A DNA stretch of 64,000 bases from Magicicada septendecula (GCA_034769895.1 JAWRYS010000677.1:1-64000); one strand, 5' to 3'. Numbered from the stretch's first letter, positions 22,859-36,407 are shown. Numbers and translations are program-made. Notes: generated from the letters alone by a model not told the origin.

Positions 22859-23915
22859 TTTTCGGAAAACGACTTTTTTTCATGTTTTGAGTGTAGTAGA
22901 ATCAGAATCTGCAATAATCTCGAACACGATTTTTTTTGCCATCACCATACTTCCATTCCTTAAGGAATATGGAAGTAAAAATAGACAGTATTAACGAAAA
23001 CTCAAACAAACAAAACGAAATTTTGAGTGAGAATTTAATCAAACTAATGAATGAGAAGTTTGACAAAAATAAAGAGGAAAATGATGAGAATAACCGGCTG
23101 ATAAGTGAAAGCTTAAACCAAATTAATGAAAGGTTTGACAGGAACGATGAGAGCTTAAGGCAGATTCAGGAAAATAACAAAAAATAGAGGGGAAAATTGA
23201 AAACAGTAATAAGGAGTTACGGCAAATTATAAATGAACAAAACCAAGCGTTGAGGGAAGTCATCAATGAAAGGGTTGCAAATGTCAATGAAACAATTAAC
23301 AAAAGGGTGGATAATTATGAAGAGGAAGTAAGACAGCAAATAACAGAAACTAAGGTGGGTCTAGAAAAGACAGATGAAACCATCATACAACCCGCAGTGG
23401 AAGTAGAGGCCAAAATGAATCAAGTCGAAAATAATAACAAAACTAGAATAAAAGAAGTACAATTAGAAACCCAAGGGAAATTGGACGAAATGCAAATTAA
23501 TATAGCTGGGAGAATTGAAATAGTTAACAACGAAATAACACAAATAAAAACCCAAGTGGATCAAAATAAGGGGACCGTCGAAAATATACAGAATCAGCAA
23601 TTGATTAATATAAGGGAATCAATAGAAGTTTTACAAAATCGACCAATGTATCTGGCACATCACATAGCCCCGGAACAGAAAGAAAATATCAATTTCAAAA
23701 TTTATAGAGGAAACCCCATGGAATTTCTAGAGAGAATAGATGAATGGTTTAGTAGAATTAAGGTGAACCCGATGGAACATAATAAAAAATTTGTTGGATG
23801 ATTGTTTTAAAAGCATAAATGATAATTGGTGGTCAGCGGTCCAGAATGAAACGAGTAATTATGAAAGTTTAAAAAGGCTTTTAGGTCGAAATACTGGTCG
23901 GATTCCGTACAGAAC

Positions 23916-24779
23916 ATGATTAGGGACAACATTACCAACGGGAGATTCAATATTAATCAAGAGCAGTCCCCAACTACCTATTTTTTGGGAAAGGTGTGTT
24001 TGGCGCGTCATTTGGAACCGCGAATACCAGAGGAATGTTTAGTAAATAAACTATCTTACCATTTTGAAGAAGAGATAGTTCTTGCCAGACGCAGTGGACA
24101 AGTGAAGACGGTGGGAGCAATGGAAACCTTGTTGGCCAGTTACGAAATGGAAGACTATTATCAAAGGTCTCGAAGGCAAAGTGACTATTAAAACAATAGG
24201 AGGGAGGAGCCAAATCAAGAGTCGCGTCCGGGAATAAATAGATATACCAACAATAATTATAACCGAAGGGTTAACGACCATTTTATGAATAATCGTTACC
24301 GTAATAATCATTACCAAAACAATCATTATAATAACTATAATAATAAAAGATACAGCACAGGCCGCAGGAATTTTGATAACGGGAGAGACTATTGGAATAA
24401 TAACCGAGGGAACAATGATGGAGGAAATCAAAACAGCAATAGGAGCGTCGAGAATGATGGAGGAAGCAGGGAACAAAGGAGAGACATAGCCTCGGAAAAT
24501 CAACCAAGTAATGACCAGGGAACACATATAGCTCGAGTAAACTATATCATGGCTGATGAGAGGAATAACCAAGAAGACCATCATGGAAACCATAAACCTA
24601 ATCCCGATTCTGGGAATGCTGGGGGAAGAAACAGACGGATAGAAGAAGACATAGAACCGTATGTGTATGATCCATACTGCGACGATGCCATTGAAAGATT
24701 TACAACTGCTTATAATCTGCGGAATCCACCGGAAAACCATATTGGTAGAGTAGCCCGAACAGTGGCCAATACAAAATAG
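23916..24779 (+). CDS. gag-like C-terminal ORFs, unit D (split by TAA 24189-24191)
   Basis: Capsid ORF 23916-24191, TAA, then the Asn/Arg-rich ORF 24285-24779. Nearly the same as unit C, with one N-to-I change (RRIEEDIEP). Separated from any usable gag start by the lesions upstream. Confidence 0.65.
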
Positions 24780-25688
24780 TTAAGATGAATTAGTTGGAAT
24801 CAATTTTAAAACCAAAAAATTCAAAAATAAGTAAGAACACCTTACTATATAATTCAGAAGAAATTATTTTAAACTAATAAACATGAAAGAAGAGAAAGAA
24901 GGGTTAGAAATGAGTTAGATGAAGGAAGAATATGCCATACAATTTATGATAAGGAGGAGATTCAGTGTTTGATTGCAGAAGTAAATGGGAGTGAATTAAA
25001 AACAGTAAAATATGTATGCTAAAGAATAATTAATTGACAGCACGGAACTAAGAAGAATTTAAAATGAATATTGAACAGCTTTAACTAATATACTGGTGAA
25101 TAATATGATAAATGGAACTACAGAACAACGAGATAAATAATATAATAATTTAAGAAAAGTATTAGGATACCTCAGGAATAATAGTAATCATTCCTTGAAC
25201 ATAAGTTTGTAGCGAAGGAGCTACCTTATAGATAATAATTTGTGTATTGTGTTGTGATAGTGCAACTTTTATTTTTTTCTGGACAGAGATGAAGTTCCTC
25301 TGATTTCAGACGATATAGTTAGGGAAACGGCAGAGTAATGGAAGCCAATAGTGCCCCTCTGATTCCGTACCAGCTATGATATTAGGGAACAATGTTAGGG
25401 AAATATAGTATTTTAGGGATTATACACCAAGAGAGGTAATTAAATATAAAAATGATAATAAGAAATGATAGCGTAAAAAGCTAGAAGTTATGAGTTCCAG
25501 AGAAAAGGACAGGTTTACAACTGAGGTAGGTACCAGTAAAGAATTAATGACCAGATACACAAAGAGTGTCAACACAATTTTCCGGTGCAACTAAAAGTTT
25601 GAAGAATAGAAAGAGAAGAAAACCTTATCATAGGCGAACTATAAGTTAATTTTAACTAAACTTTATTCAGCCAAAATAAACTTCTTTC
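24780..25688 (+). other. Non-coding 3' internal region, unit D
   Basis: Very close to unit C. No gene seen. Confidence 0.7.
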
Positions 25689-25698
25689 GGAGGGGGAG
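25689..25698 (+). other. Polypurine tract, unit D
   Basis: GGAGGGGGAG before LTR E. Confidence 0.75.
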
Positions 25699-25703
25699 TA
25701 TTA

Positions 25704-28344
25704 TGTAACGTAACAGAGTTGAGGTTCCCGACGTAACATAAAAACTTTGTAAACATGACTTAAAACAATGCCCAAAGTATGTTATAATTAATTACAAGAG
25801 GGCCAATCTCACCTAAAAAATGCATTGAAGGTACCTAGTAAGGTTACTAAGTAATAAAACATTGAAGGTGTAACTAAATATAAAATATATAATGAGTAGT
25901 ATGAGATGTAAACTATAAACACTGTGTCTAGTGGGAAGAATTTAATGTGTAGGAGTTGAGTATAATATACTGTTCAATTAATATTTACTGTGTTATAAAT
26001 GTACTTGGTGTTGTACTGTATCATGATATAGTGTTTACACGATATTATTTTATGTTTTGTGTGTAGTAGGTGTGGAGCCGTTGCTTTAAGGAAGTACTAA
26101 GTCATGGCTACTCATTTCATTCATGTTAAACTTGTATTTAAATAATTAAATACAAGTACATTTATTATGTATGGTATTATGTTAAATGTATTTACTTTAA
26201 TTAATTAATGAAGATGTTTAAAATAATATTTGTAAACTTGGCCAGGAAGACAATAAGTGTTAATAAGTTGGCAAGTAGTTCTTATAATTATGTTAAAAAC
26301 CAATGAAGGGTTCAATGATGAACTAACTAATAATAATGAATTAAAACCAGGAAATTAAAATTGATATAAGTGGCCATAAGCCAGTGACTCTTTGTACAGT
26401 AGGTCAGGTAAAGAAAAATTAAATTAAAAGCAAAACAAAATTATAACATGTGTAATAAAACCAATAGGCCTAAATTTAATATTTGTAAAAGGAAATTAAT
26501 ACCTTTTTTAATAAGTCCATTCAGATGAAAATGTAGTAAAATGTATACGGTTTAATAAAGCAGATTAAGTGAGAGTTTTATGTGATTTGGTGTAATTCCA
26601 AGCATGGAGTATTTTATTAAATAAGAGTAGTAATATTTTCTAATTCTGGCTCTAGGATATCAAATATTATCCAATGACAGGAAAAGTAATGGTTGTTAGG
26701 GTAACAGATATGCAAGAAATTTTGTTGATTTCAACATTCAATTGTGACATGTGGATGGGTTAAGTTGAATTAATACGAATCCAGAAAAGAATTTAAAAAT
26801 AAAAAACCTTTCAATTCGATTGTTATATGCTATTGGGAAAAGTTCAGCAGACAAATTTAAAAAGAAAATAAAATAAAATGAATAAAATTTAACAAATCAA
26901 ATGTCTTAAAGCCAATCCACTTAAAAAAAAAAGAATTGGGTAATAACTACTGAACTAGATTTCTGGAAATATAATTCCACGCATCCTCAAAGTTCACGGA
27001 ATTAATAAATCCTTCTTCAAACTAATTCCAGTAAAGGAATGCTGATGAAACCGATTTACAATTAAACAAGATGATCCATAGCAGAAGAAGTCAAAATTAA
27101 TGCAAATATAAATTAAACATACATGAAGAACTTTTGTATTGAAATACTAAACCTCACTTTCAAGAGACTAACGAAGTCGTAATACTACACCAATTCCACT
27201 GGGACCGGCAACTACTAGGATCGCGAAGAAGAACGAAGAACAGAACTGAACTTCTGTTACACTCCTGGACATCACATTTAAACCTTTATTGATAATCTGG
27301 ACGCGGTTTTTGGTCAAGAGTAACCTCACCATTACATCTGCACTCAGTTATAAACAGACATGGCCACCTTAAGTATCGTATTTCACGGTAACAAACCTGC
27401 TTATATTTAATTTTATATATTAAGAGTTAATAACAATTGTAATACTTAGTAACCTTAATTTTGCATTACCTGGCCTTACTAATCGTTAAAAGAATCACAT
27501 GTACCCTGGGATAAGAGATAAACCGAAAATTATATTTAAATTGTAATATACATCACTAGTCCACTAACAAATCGATTCAGTATTGTACGATCGATATTAC
27601 GATTCAATAACCTATGAAGACGACTGTTGAAATTTAAAAAATAATATAAATAAAGAATCCTTCTTGTATGTGATGATGTTCTGTGTTATTGTAGAATAGT
27701 TATTGTATTTTGATTGGGGAGTAATTTACAGAGAAATAAAGTGATAAAACAGTCAAGTGAAACGAACTAACCTATAAGAACGAGTCAATTACTAATAACA
27801 GCGCTCATTGCAGACAGCTGGCGAAAACGGGAGAGTGGAGAACTAACTTATTCTCTTCGCCACTCTTTGGTCAATTTAAATAATACAGATGGACTAGGGT
27901 TGGAGAGAATTAATGAATTATTAACTATAATACCCGTAATATAGCGTTATTCTCTAGTAAAACACTTGGTAATTAATTAACACAGGTCTATGTTCAACAT
28001 ACGACTCATATCAACTATATAATAAATAATTGTTTTTATAAATTAATATTGATTTGCAGGAGGTCTTATCTGCAACAACATAATAAATATTTTTTCTTAT
28101 AAACAGAGTGGATTAGTAACCAATTGGTTAATTCAACGTGGGCTGAATTAAAACCCAAACAACAAGTAATTGTTTTATTACAAATTGACGCTCATAACGT
28201 GGGTCTTAACGTTGATACACGAGAATCTCATATAAGTAAATAAACCAATAAGATCGATAGATTACAAATTGGCGAACCCAACAGTGGGGCTGTCAAACTT
28301 CTCAAATCTAATTAATAACGAAACTCATTAATGGTTTTATAACA
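25704..28344 (+). mobile_element. LTR E (2.64 kb, mosaic)
   Basis: The 5' half matches LTR D (GTGGGAAGAATTT near 25935). From about 27330 it carries A/B-type variants (TCTGCACTCAG, CTGTTGAAATTT, GTTCTGTGTTATTG), so it looks recombinant. Confidence 0.8.
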
Positions 28345-28347
28345 AAT

Positions 28348-28365
28348 TGGCGCCCAACGTGGGGC
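28348..28365 (+). other. Primer-binding site, tRNA-Lys, unit E
   Basis: Perfect 18-base match, 88 bases before the unit E ATG. Confidence 0.85.
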
Positions 28366-28435
28366 TTTAGTTAAGTAAAAAATCGACTATATCACTATTA
28401 CTTAACTGGAGCAGGCAACTATTAGAGGCACAGGA

Positions 28436-29661
28436 ATGCATACGAGAGGTGTTTCTAAAAGGATAGCGAAGGACCAGGAAACCGAAGAAGATAGACTGGA
28501 AGAAGAAACAGAGGTAGTTACAGGCACCGAAATGGAACAACAGGCGGGTGACAAGGAGGAAGCCAGAGGAGGACTAGATTTACAAAAATTATGGGAATTA
28601 ATCAAAGAAGAAAATAGACAAACTATTGAGGAAATAGACAGTATTAAAGAAGATAATAGACAAACTAATGAAAAAATAGACTGTATCAAAGAAGATAATA
28701 GACAAACTAATGAAAAAATAGACAGTATTAACGAAAACTCAAACAAACAAAACGAAATTTTGAGTGAGAATTTAATCAAACTAATGAATGAGAAGGTTGA
28801 CAAAAATAAAGAGGAAAATGATGAGAATAACCGGCTGATAAGTGAAAGCTCAAACCAAATTAATGAAAGGTTTGACAGGAACGATGAGAGCTTAAGGCAG
28901 ATTCAGGAAAATAACAAACAAATAGAAGGGGAAAATAAAAAAAACAGTAATAAGGAGTTACGGTAAATTATAAAAATGTACAAAACCAAGCGTTGAAAGA
29001 TGTCATCAATGAAAGGGTTGCAAATGTCAATGAAACAATTAACAAAAGGGTGGATAATTATGAAGAGGAAGTAAGACAGCAAATAACAGAAACTAAGGTG
29101 GGTCTAGAAAAGACAGATGAAACCATCATACAACTCGCAGTGGAAGTAGAGGCCAAAATGAATCAAGTGGAAAATAATAACAAAACTAGAATAAAAGAAG
29201 TATAATTAGAAACCCAAGGGAAATTGGACGAAATGCAAATTAATATAGCTGGGAGAATTGAAATAGTTAACAACGAAATAACACAAATAAAAACCCAAGT
29301 GGATCAAAATAAGGGGACCGTCGAAAATATACAGAATCAGCAATTGATTAATATAAGGGAATCAATAGAAGTTTTACAAAATCGACCAATGTATCTGGCA
29401 CATCACATAGCCCCGGAACAGAAAGAAAATATCAATTTCAAAATTTATAGAGGAAACCCCATGGAATTTCTAGAGAGAATAGATGAATGGTTTAGTAGAA
29501 TTAAGGTGACCCGATGGAACATAATAAAAAATTTGTTGGATGATTGTTTTAAAAGCATAAATGATAATTGGTGGTCAGCGGTCCAGAATGAAACGAGTAA
29601 TTATGAAAGATTAAAAAGGCTTTTAGTTCGAAATACTGGTCGGATTCCATACAGAACATGA
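28436..29661 (+). pseudogene. gag-like N-terminal ORF, unit E (multiple lesions)
   Basis: Open for 176 codons to a TAA at 28964-28966 (CGGTAA where others read CGGCAA). Near 28971 two extra bases (ATAAAAATG) shift the frame. A second TAA at 29203-29205 replaces a Gln codon. Open pieces remain at 28993-29205 and 29224-29661. The heptamer site reads ATTAAAA here, so the slippery form is lost. Several residues differ from the other units, making E the most decayed uninterrupted copy. Confidence 0.82.
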
Positions 29662-30521
29662 TTAGGGACAACATTACCAACGGGAGATTCAATATTAATC
29701 AAGAGCAGTCCCCAACTACCTATTTTTTGGGAAAGGTGTGTTTGGTGCGTCATTTGGAACCGCGAATACCAGAGGAATGTTTAGTAAATAAACTATCTTA
29801 CCATTTTGAAGAAGAGATAGTTCTTGCCAGACGCAGTGGACAAGTGAAGACGGTGGGAGCAATGGAAACCTTGTTGGCCAGTTACGAAATGGAAGACTAT
29901 TATCAAAGGTCTCGAAGGCAAAGTGACTATTAAAACAATAGGAGGGAGGAGCCAAATCAAGAGTCGCGTCCGGGAATAAATAGATATACCAACAATAATT
30001 ATAACCGAAGGGTTAACGACCATTTTATGAATAATCGTTACCGTAATAATCATTACCAAAACAATCATTATAATAACTATAATAATAAAAGATACAGCAC
30101 AGGCCGCAGGAATTTTGATAACGGGAGAGACTATTGGAATAATAACCGAGGGAACGATGATGGAGGAAATCAAAACAGCAATAGGAGCGTCGAGAATGAT
30201 CGAGGAAGCAGGGAACAAAGGAGAGACATACCCTCGGAAAATCAACCAAGTAATGACCAGGGAACCCATATAGCTCGAGTAAACTATATCATGGCTGATG
30301 AGAGGAATAACCAAGAAGACCATCATGGAAACCATAAACCTAATCCCGATTCTGGGAATGCTGGGGGAAGAAACAGACGGAACGAAGAAGACATAGAACC
30401 GTATGTGTATGATCCATACTGCGACGATACCATTGAAAGATTTACAACTGCTTATAATCTACGGAATCCACCGGAAAACCATATTGGTAGAGTAGCCCGA
30501 ACAGTGGCCAATACAAAATAG
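29658..30521 (+). CDS. gag-like C-terminal ORFs, unit E (split by TAA 29931-29933)
   Basis: Capsid ORF 29658-29933 (KVCLVRHLEP, A-to-V change), then TAA and the Asn/Arg-rich ORF 30027-30521, with ENDRGSRE in place of ENDGGSRE. Confidence 0.68.
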
Positions 30522-31430
30522 TTAAGATGAATTAGTTGGAATCAATTTTAAAACCAAAAAATTCAAAAATAAGTAAGAACACCTTACTATATAATTCAGA
30601 AGAAATTATTTTAAACTAATAAACATGAAAGAAGAGAAAGAAGGGTTAGAAATGAGTTAGATGAAGGAAGAATATGCCATACAATTTATGATAAGGAGGA
30701 GATTCAGTGTTTGATTGCAGAAGTAAATGGGAGTGAATTAAAAATAGTAAAATATGTATGCTAAGGAATAATTAATTGACAGCACGGAACTAAGAAGAAT
30801 TTAAAATGAATATTGAACAGCTTTAACTAATATACTGGTGAATAATATTATAAATGGAACTACAGAACAACGAGATAAATAATATAATAATTTAAGAAAA
30901 GTATTAGGATACCTCAGGAATAATAGTAATCATCCCTTGAACATAAGTTTGTAGCGAAGGAGCTACCTTATAGATAATAATTATGTGTATTGTGTTGTGA
31001 TAGTGCAACTTTTATTTTTTTCTGGACAGAGATGAAGTTCCTCTGATTTCAGACGATATAGTTAGGGAAACGGCAGAGTAATGGAAGCCAATAGTGCCCC
31101 TCTGATTCCGTACCAGCTATGATATTAAGAAAGATTTTAGGGAAATATAGTATTTTAGGGATTATACACCAAGAGAGGTAATTAAATATAAAAATGATAA
31201 TAAGAAATGATAGCGTAAAAAGCTAGAAGTTATGAGTTCCAGAGAAAAGGACAGGTTTACAACTGAGGTAGGTACCAGTAAAGAATTAATGACCAGATAC
31301 ACAAAGAGTGTCAACACAATTTTCCGGTGCAATTAAAAGTTTGAAGAATAGAAAGAGAAGAAAACCTTATCATAGGCGAACTATAAGTTTATTTTTACTA
31401 AACTTTATTCAGCCAAAATAAACTTCTTTC
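30522..31430 (+). other. Non-coding 3' internal region, unit E
   Basis: Same kind of sequence as in unit A; GATATTAAGAAAGATTTTAGG near 31122 is a local variant. No gene seen. Confidence 0.7.
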
Positions 31431-31440
31431 GGAGGGGGAG
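31431..31440 (+). other. Polypurine tract, unit E
   Basis: GGAGGGGGAG before LTR F. Confidence 0.75.
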
Positions 31441-31445
31441 TATTA

Positions 31446-34086
31446 TGTAACGTAACAGAGTTGAGGTTCCCAACGTTACATAAAAAATTGTAAACATGAC
31501 TTAAAACAATGCCCAAAGTATGTTATAATTAAATACAAGAGGGGCAATCTCACCTAAAAAATGCATTGAAAGTACCTAGTAAGGTTACTAAGTAATAAAA
31601 CATTGAAGGTGTAACTAAATATAAAATATATAATGAGTAGTATGAGATGTAAACTATAAACACTGTGTCTAGTGGGATGAATTTAATGTGTAGGAGTTGA
31701 GTATAATATACTGTTCAATTAATATTTACTGTGTTATAAAATGTACTTGGTGTTGTACTGTATCATGATATAGTGTTTACACGATATTATTTTATGTTTT
31801 GTGTGTAGTAGGTGTGGAGCCGTTGCTTTAAGGAAGTACTAAGTCATGGGTACTCATTTCATTCATGTTAAACTTGTATTTAAATAATTAAATACAAGTA
31901 CATTTATTATGTATGGTATTATGTTAAATGTATTTACTTTAATTAATTAATGAAGATGTTTAAAATAATATTTGTAAACTTGGCCAGGAAGACAATAAGT
32001 GTTAATAAGTTGGCAAGTAGTTCTTATAATTATGTTAAAAACCAATGAAGGGTTCAATGATGAACTAACTAATAATAATGAATTAAAACCAGGAAATTAA
32101 AATTGATATAAGTGGCCATAAGCCAGTGACTCTTTGTACAGTAGGTCAGGTAAAGAAAAATTAAATTAAAAGCAAAACAAAATTATAACATGTGTAATAA
32201 AACCAATAGGCCTAAATTTAATATTTGTAAAAGGAAATTAATACCTTTTTTAATAAGTCCATTCAGATGAAAATGTAGTACAATGTATACGTTTTAATAA
32301 GGCAGATTAAGTGAGAGTTTTATGTGATTTGGTGTAATTCCAAACATGGAGTATTTTATTAAATAAGAGTAGTAATATTTTCTAATTCTGGCTCTAGGAT
32401 ATCAAATATTATCCAAAGACAGGAAAAGTAATGGTTGTTAGGGTAACAGATATGCAAGAAATTTTGTTGATTTCAACATTCAATTGTGACATGTGGATGG
32501 GTTAAGTTGAATTAATACGAATCCAGAAAAGAATTTAAAAATAAAAAACCTTTCAATTCGATTGTTATATGCTATTGGGAAAAGTTCAGCAGACAAATTT
32601 AAAAAGAAAATAAAATAAAATGAATAAAATTTAACAAATCAAATGTCTTAAAGCCAATCCACTTAAAAAAAAAAGAATTGGGTAATAACTACTGAACTAG
32701 ATTTCAGGAAATATAATTCCACACATCCTCAAAGTTCACGGAATTAATAAATCCTTCTTCAAACTAATTCCAGTAAAGGAATGCTGATGAAACCGATTTA
32801 CAATTAAACAAGATGATCCATAGCAGAAGAAGTCAAAATTAATGGAAATATAAATTAAACATACACGAAGAACTTTTGTATTGAAATACTAAACCTCACT
32901 TTCAAGAGACTAATGAAGTCGTAATACTACACCAATTCCACTGGGACCGGCAACTACTAGGATTGCGAAGAAGAACGAAGAACAGAAATGAACTTCTGTT
33001 ACACTCCTGGACATCACATTTAAACCTTTATTGATAATCTGGACGCGGTTTTTGGTCAAGAGTAACCTCACCATTACATCTTCACTCAGTTATAAACAGA
33101 CATGGCCACCTTAAGTATTGTATTTCACGGTAACAAACCTGCTTATATTTAATTTTATATATTAAGAGTTAATAACAATTGTAATACTTAGTAACCTTAA
33201 TTTTGCATTACCTGGCCTTACTAATCGTTAAAAGAATCACATGTACCCTGGGATAAGAGATAAACCGAAAATTATATTTAAATTGTAATATACATCACTA
33301 GTCCACTAACAAATCGATTCAGTATTGTACGATCGATATTACGATTCAATAACCTATGAAGACGACTGTTGAAATTTAAAAAATAATATAAATAAAGAAT
33401 CCTTCTTGTATGTGATGATGTTCTGTGTTATTGTAGAATAGTTATTGTATTTTGATTGGGGAGTAATTTACAGAGAAATAAAGTGATAAAACCGTCAAGT
33501 GAAACGAACTAACCTATAAGAACGAGACAATTACTAATAACAGCGCTCATTGCAGACAGCTGGCGAAAACGGGAGAGTGGAGAACTAACTTATTCTCTTC
33601 GCCACTCTTTGGTCAATTTAAATAATACAGATGGACTAGGGTTGGAGAGAATTAATGAATTATTAACTATAATACCCGTAATATAGCGTTATTCTCTAGT
33701 AAAACACTTGGTAATTAATTAACACAGGTCTATGTTCAACATACAACTCATATCAACTATATAATAAATAATTGTTTTTATAAATTAATATTGATTTGCA
33801 GGAGGTCTTATCTGCAACAACATAATAAATATTTTTTCTTATAAACAGAGTGGATTAGTAACCAATTGGTTAATTCAACGTGGGCTGAATTAAAACCCAA
33901 ACAACAAGTAATTGTTTTATTACAAATTGACGCTCATAACGTAGGTCTCAACGTTGATACACGAGAATCTCATATAAGTAAATAAACCAATAAGATCGAT
34001 AGATTACAAATTGGCGAACCCAACAGTGGGGCTGTCAAACTTCTCAAATCTAATTAATAACGAAACTCATTAATGGTTTTATAACA
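31446..34086 (+). mobile_element. LTR F (2.64 kb)
   Basis: Carries TAGTACAATGTATACGTTTT near 32276, which recurs in LTRs H to K but not A to E. No gene seen. Confidence 0.8.
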
Positions 34087-34089
34087 AAT

Positions 34090-34107
34090 TGGCGCCCAAC
34101 ATGGGGC
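34090..34107 (+). other. Primer-binding site, unit F (one mismatch)
   Basis: Reads AACATGGGGC where the perfect site has AACGTGGGGC, so pairing to tRNA-Lys is weakened by one base. Confidence 0.8.
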
Positions 34108-34177
34108 TTTAGTTAAGTAAAAAATCGACTATATCACTATTACTTAACTGGAGCAGGCAACTATTAGAGGCACAGGA

Positions 34178-35393
34178 ATGCATACAAGAGGTGTTTCTAA
34201 AAGGATAGCGAAGGACCAGGAAACCGAAGAAGATAGACGGGAAGAAGAAACAGAGGTAGTTACAGACACCGAAATGGAACAACAGGCGGGTGACAAGGAG
34301 GAAGCCAGAGGAGGACTAGATTTACAAAAATTATGTGAATTAATCAAAGAAGAAAATAGACAAACTATTGAGAAAATAGACAGTATTAAAGAAGATAATA
34401 GACAAACTAATGAAAAAATAGACAGTATCAAGAAGATAATAGACAAACTAATGAAAAAATAGACAGTATTAACGAAAACTCAAAGAAACAAAACGAAATT
34501 TTGAGTGAGAATTTAATCAAACTAATGAATGAGAAGTTTGACAAAAATAAAGAGGAAAATGATGAGAATAACCGGCTGATAAGTGAAAGCTTAAACCAAA
34601 TTAATGAAAGGTTTGACAGGAACGATGAGAGCTTAAGGCAGATTCAGGAAAATAACAAACAAATAGAGGGGAAAATTGAAAACAGTAATAAGGAGTTACG
34701 GCAAATTATAAATGAACAAAACCAAGCGTTGAAAGAAGTCATCAATGAAAGGGTTGCAAATGTCAATGAAACAATTAACAAAAGGGTGGATAATTATGAA
34801 GAGGAAGTAAGACAGCAAATAACAGAAACTAAGGTGGTTCTAGAAAAGACAGATGAAACCATCATACAACTCGCAGTGGAAGTAGAGGCCAAAATGAATC
34901 AAGTGGAAAATAATAACAAAACTAGAATAAAAGAAGTACAATTAGAAACCCAAGGGAAATTGGACGAAATGCAAATTAATATAGCTGGGAGAATTGAAAT
35001 AGTTAACAACGAAATAACACAAATAAAAACCCAAGTGGATCAAAATAAGGGGACCGTCGAAAATATACAGAATCAGCAATTGATTAATATAAGGGAATCA
35101 ATAGAAGTTTTACAAAATCGACCAATGTATCTGGCACATCACATAGCCCCGGAACAGAAAGAAAATATCAATTTCAAAATTTATAGAGGAAACCCCATGG
35201 AATTTCTAGAGAGAATAGATGAATGGTTTAGTAGAATTAAGGTGACCCGATGGAACATAATAAAAAATTTGTTGGATGATTGTTTTAAAAGCATAAATGA
35301 TAATTGGTGGTCAGCGGTCCAGAATGAAACGAGTAATTATGAAAGTTTAAAAAGGCTTTTAGGTCGAAATACTGGTCGGATTCCGTACAGAAC
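34178..35393 (+). pseudogene. gag-like N-terminal ORF, unit F (one-base deletion)
   Basis: Translation from 34178 ends at 34462 because one A is missing near 34431 in the 14-residue repeats (ATCAAGAAG for ATCAAAGAAG). The original frame is open again from at least 34501 onward and keeps the coiled coil and capsid. At the junction with the capsid C-terminal ORF, the ATGA overlap has become ATTA, so the N-terminal frame loses its usual stop and runs on to 35520 in a non-native frame. Confidence 0.8.
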
Positions 35394-36257
35394 ATTATTA
35401 GGGACAACATTACCAACGGGAGATTCAATATTAATCAAGAGCAGTCCCCAACTACCTATTTTTTGGGAAAGGTGTGTTTGGTGCGTCATTTGGAACCGCG
35501 AATACCAGAGGAATGTTTAGTAAATACACTATCTTACCATTTTGAAGAAGAGATAGTTCTTGCCAGACGCAGTGGACAAGTGAAGACGGTGGGAGCAATG
35601 GAAACCTTGTTGGCCAGTTACGAAATGGAAGACTATTATCAAAGGTCTCGAAGGCAAAGTGACTATTAAAACAATAGGAGGGAGGAGCCAAATCAAGAGT
35701 CGCGTCCGGGAATAAATAGATATACCAACAATAATTATAACCGAAGGGTTAACGACCATTTTATGAATAATCGTTACCGTAATAATCATTACCAAAACAA
35801 TCATTATAATAACTATAATAATAAAAGATACAGCACAGGCCGCAGGAATTTTGATAACGGGAGAGACTATTGGAATAATAACCGAGGGAACGATGATGGA
35901 GGAAATCAAAACAGCAATAGGAGCGTCGAGAATGATGGAGGAAGCAGGGAACAAAGGAGAGACATACCCTCGGAAAATCAACCAAGTAATGACCAGGGAA
36001 CCCATATAGCTCGAGTAGACTATATCATGGCTGATGAGAGGAATACCCAAGAAGACCATCATGGAAACCATAAACCTAATCCCGATTCTGGGAATGCTGG
36101 GGGAAGAAACAGACGGAACGAAGAAGACATAGAACCGTATGTGTATGATCCATACTGCGACGATACCATTGAAAGATTTACAACTGCTTATAATCTACGG
36201 AATCCACCGGAAAACCATATTGGTAGAGTAGCCCGAACAGTGGCCAATACAAAATAG
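35394..36257 (+). CDS. gag-like C-terminal ORFs, unit F (start codon lost, split by TAA 35667-35669)
   Basis: The frame equivalent to the 91-codon ORF begins with ATT instead of ATG at 35394, so it has no start of its own. This fits the view that the ATG in other units is just an internal Met. The Asn/Arg-rich ORF 35763-36257 is open. Confidence 0.65.
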
Positions 36258-36404
36258 TTAAGATGAATTAGTTGGAATCAATTTTAAAACCAAAAAATTC
36301 AAAAATAAGTAAGAACACCTTACTATATAATTCAGAAGAAATTATTTTAAACTAATAAACATGAAAGAAGAGAAAGAAGGTTTAGAAATGAGTTAGATGA
36401 AGGA
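36258..36404 (+). other. Remaining 3' internal region of unit F, cut off by the Penelope-like insertion
   Basis: The unit sequence runs as usual to GATGAAGGAAGA and then switches into Penelope-like coding DNA at 36405-36407. The remaining tail, the PPT and the first half of the next LTR are missing. Confidence 0.8.
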
Positions 36405-36407
36405 AGA

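Larger units (their letters stand above)
21290..22976. mobile_element. Inserted non-autonomous element with internal tandem repeats, possibly Helentron/HINE-like
   Basis: The element sits in unit D gag, and the gag sequence is continuous on either side. ACTTCCATATTC (21314-21325) is repeated inverted as GAATATGGAAGT at the right end (22965-22976), so one copy is terminal and the other lies ~24 bases inside: asymmetric inverted repeats. A hairpin GTATGG-AGAA-CCATAC (21295-21310) lies near the left end, and a near-perfect hairpin ends the right side (22949-22976). Between them are eight ~160-bp repeats and an (ACAG)n run. No protein-coding gene is present. Target duplication is at most a few A residues in an A-run. 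Asymmetric inverted repeats, a 3' hairpin and an internal minisatellite are known traits of Helentron-derived elements. A MITE-like DNA transposon is the alternative. Confidence 0.55.
21010..23915 (+). pseudogene. gag-like N-terminal ORF, unit D (interrupted by a 1.69-kb insertion)
   Basis: The gag 5' part (21010-21289) breaks off in the third 14-residue repeat where the foreign element is inserted. It resumes at 22977. Two further lesions follow: loss of one C near 23180, which creates an in-frame TAG, and the extra A in GTGAACCC near 23765 shared with unit C. The capsid C-terminal ORF begins at 23916. This copy cannot make the N-terminal product. Confidence 0.85.
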
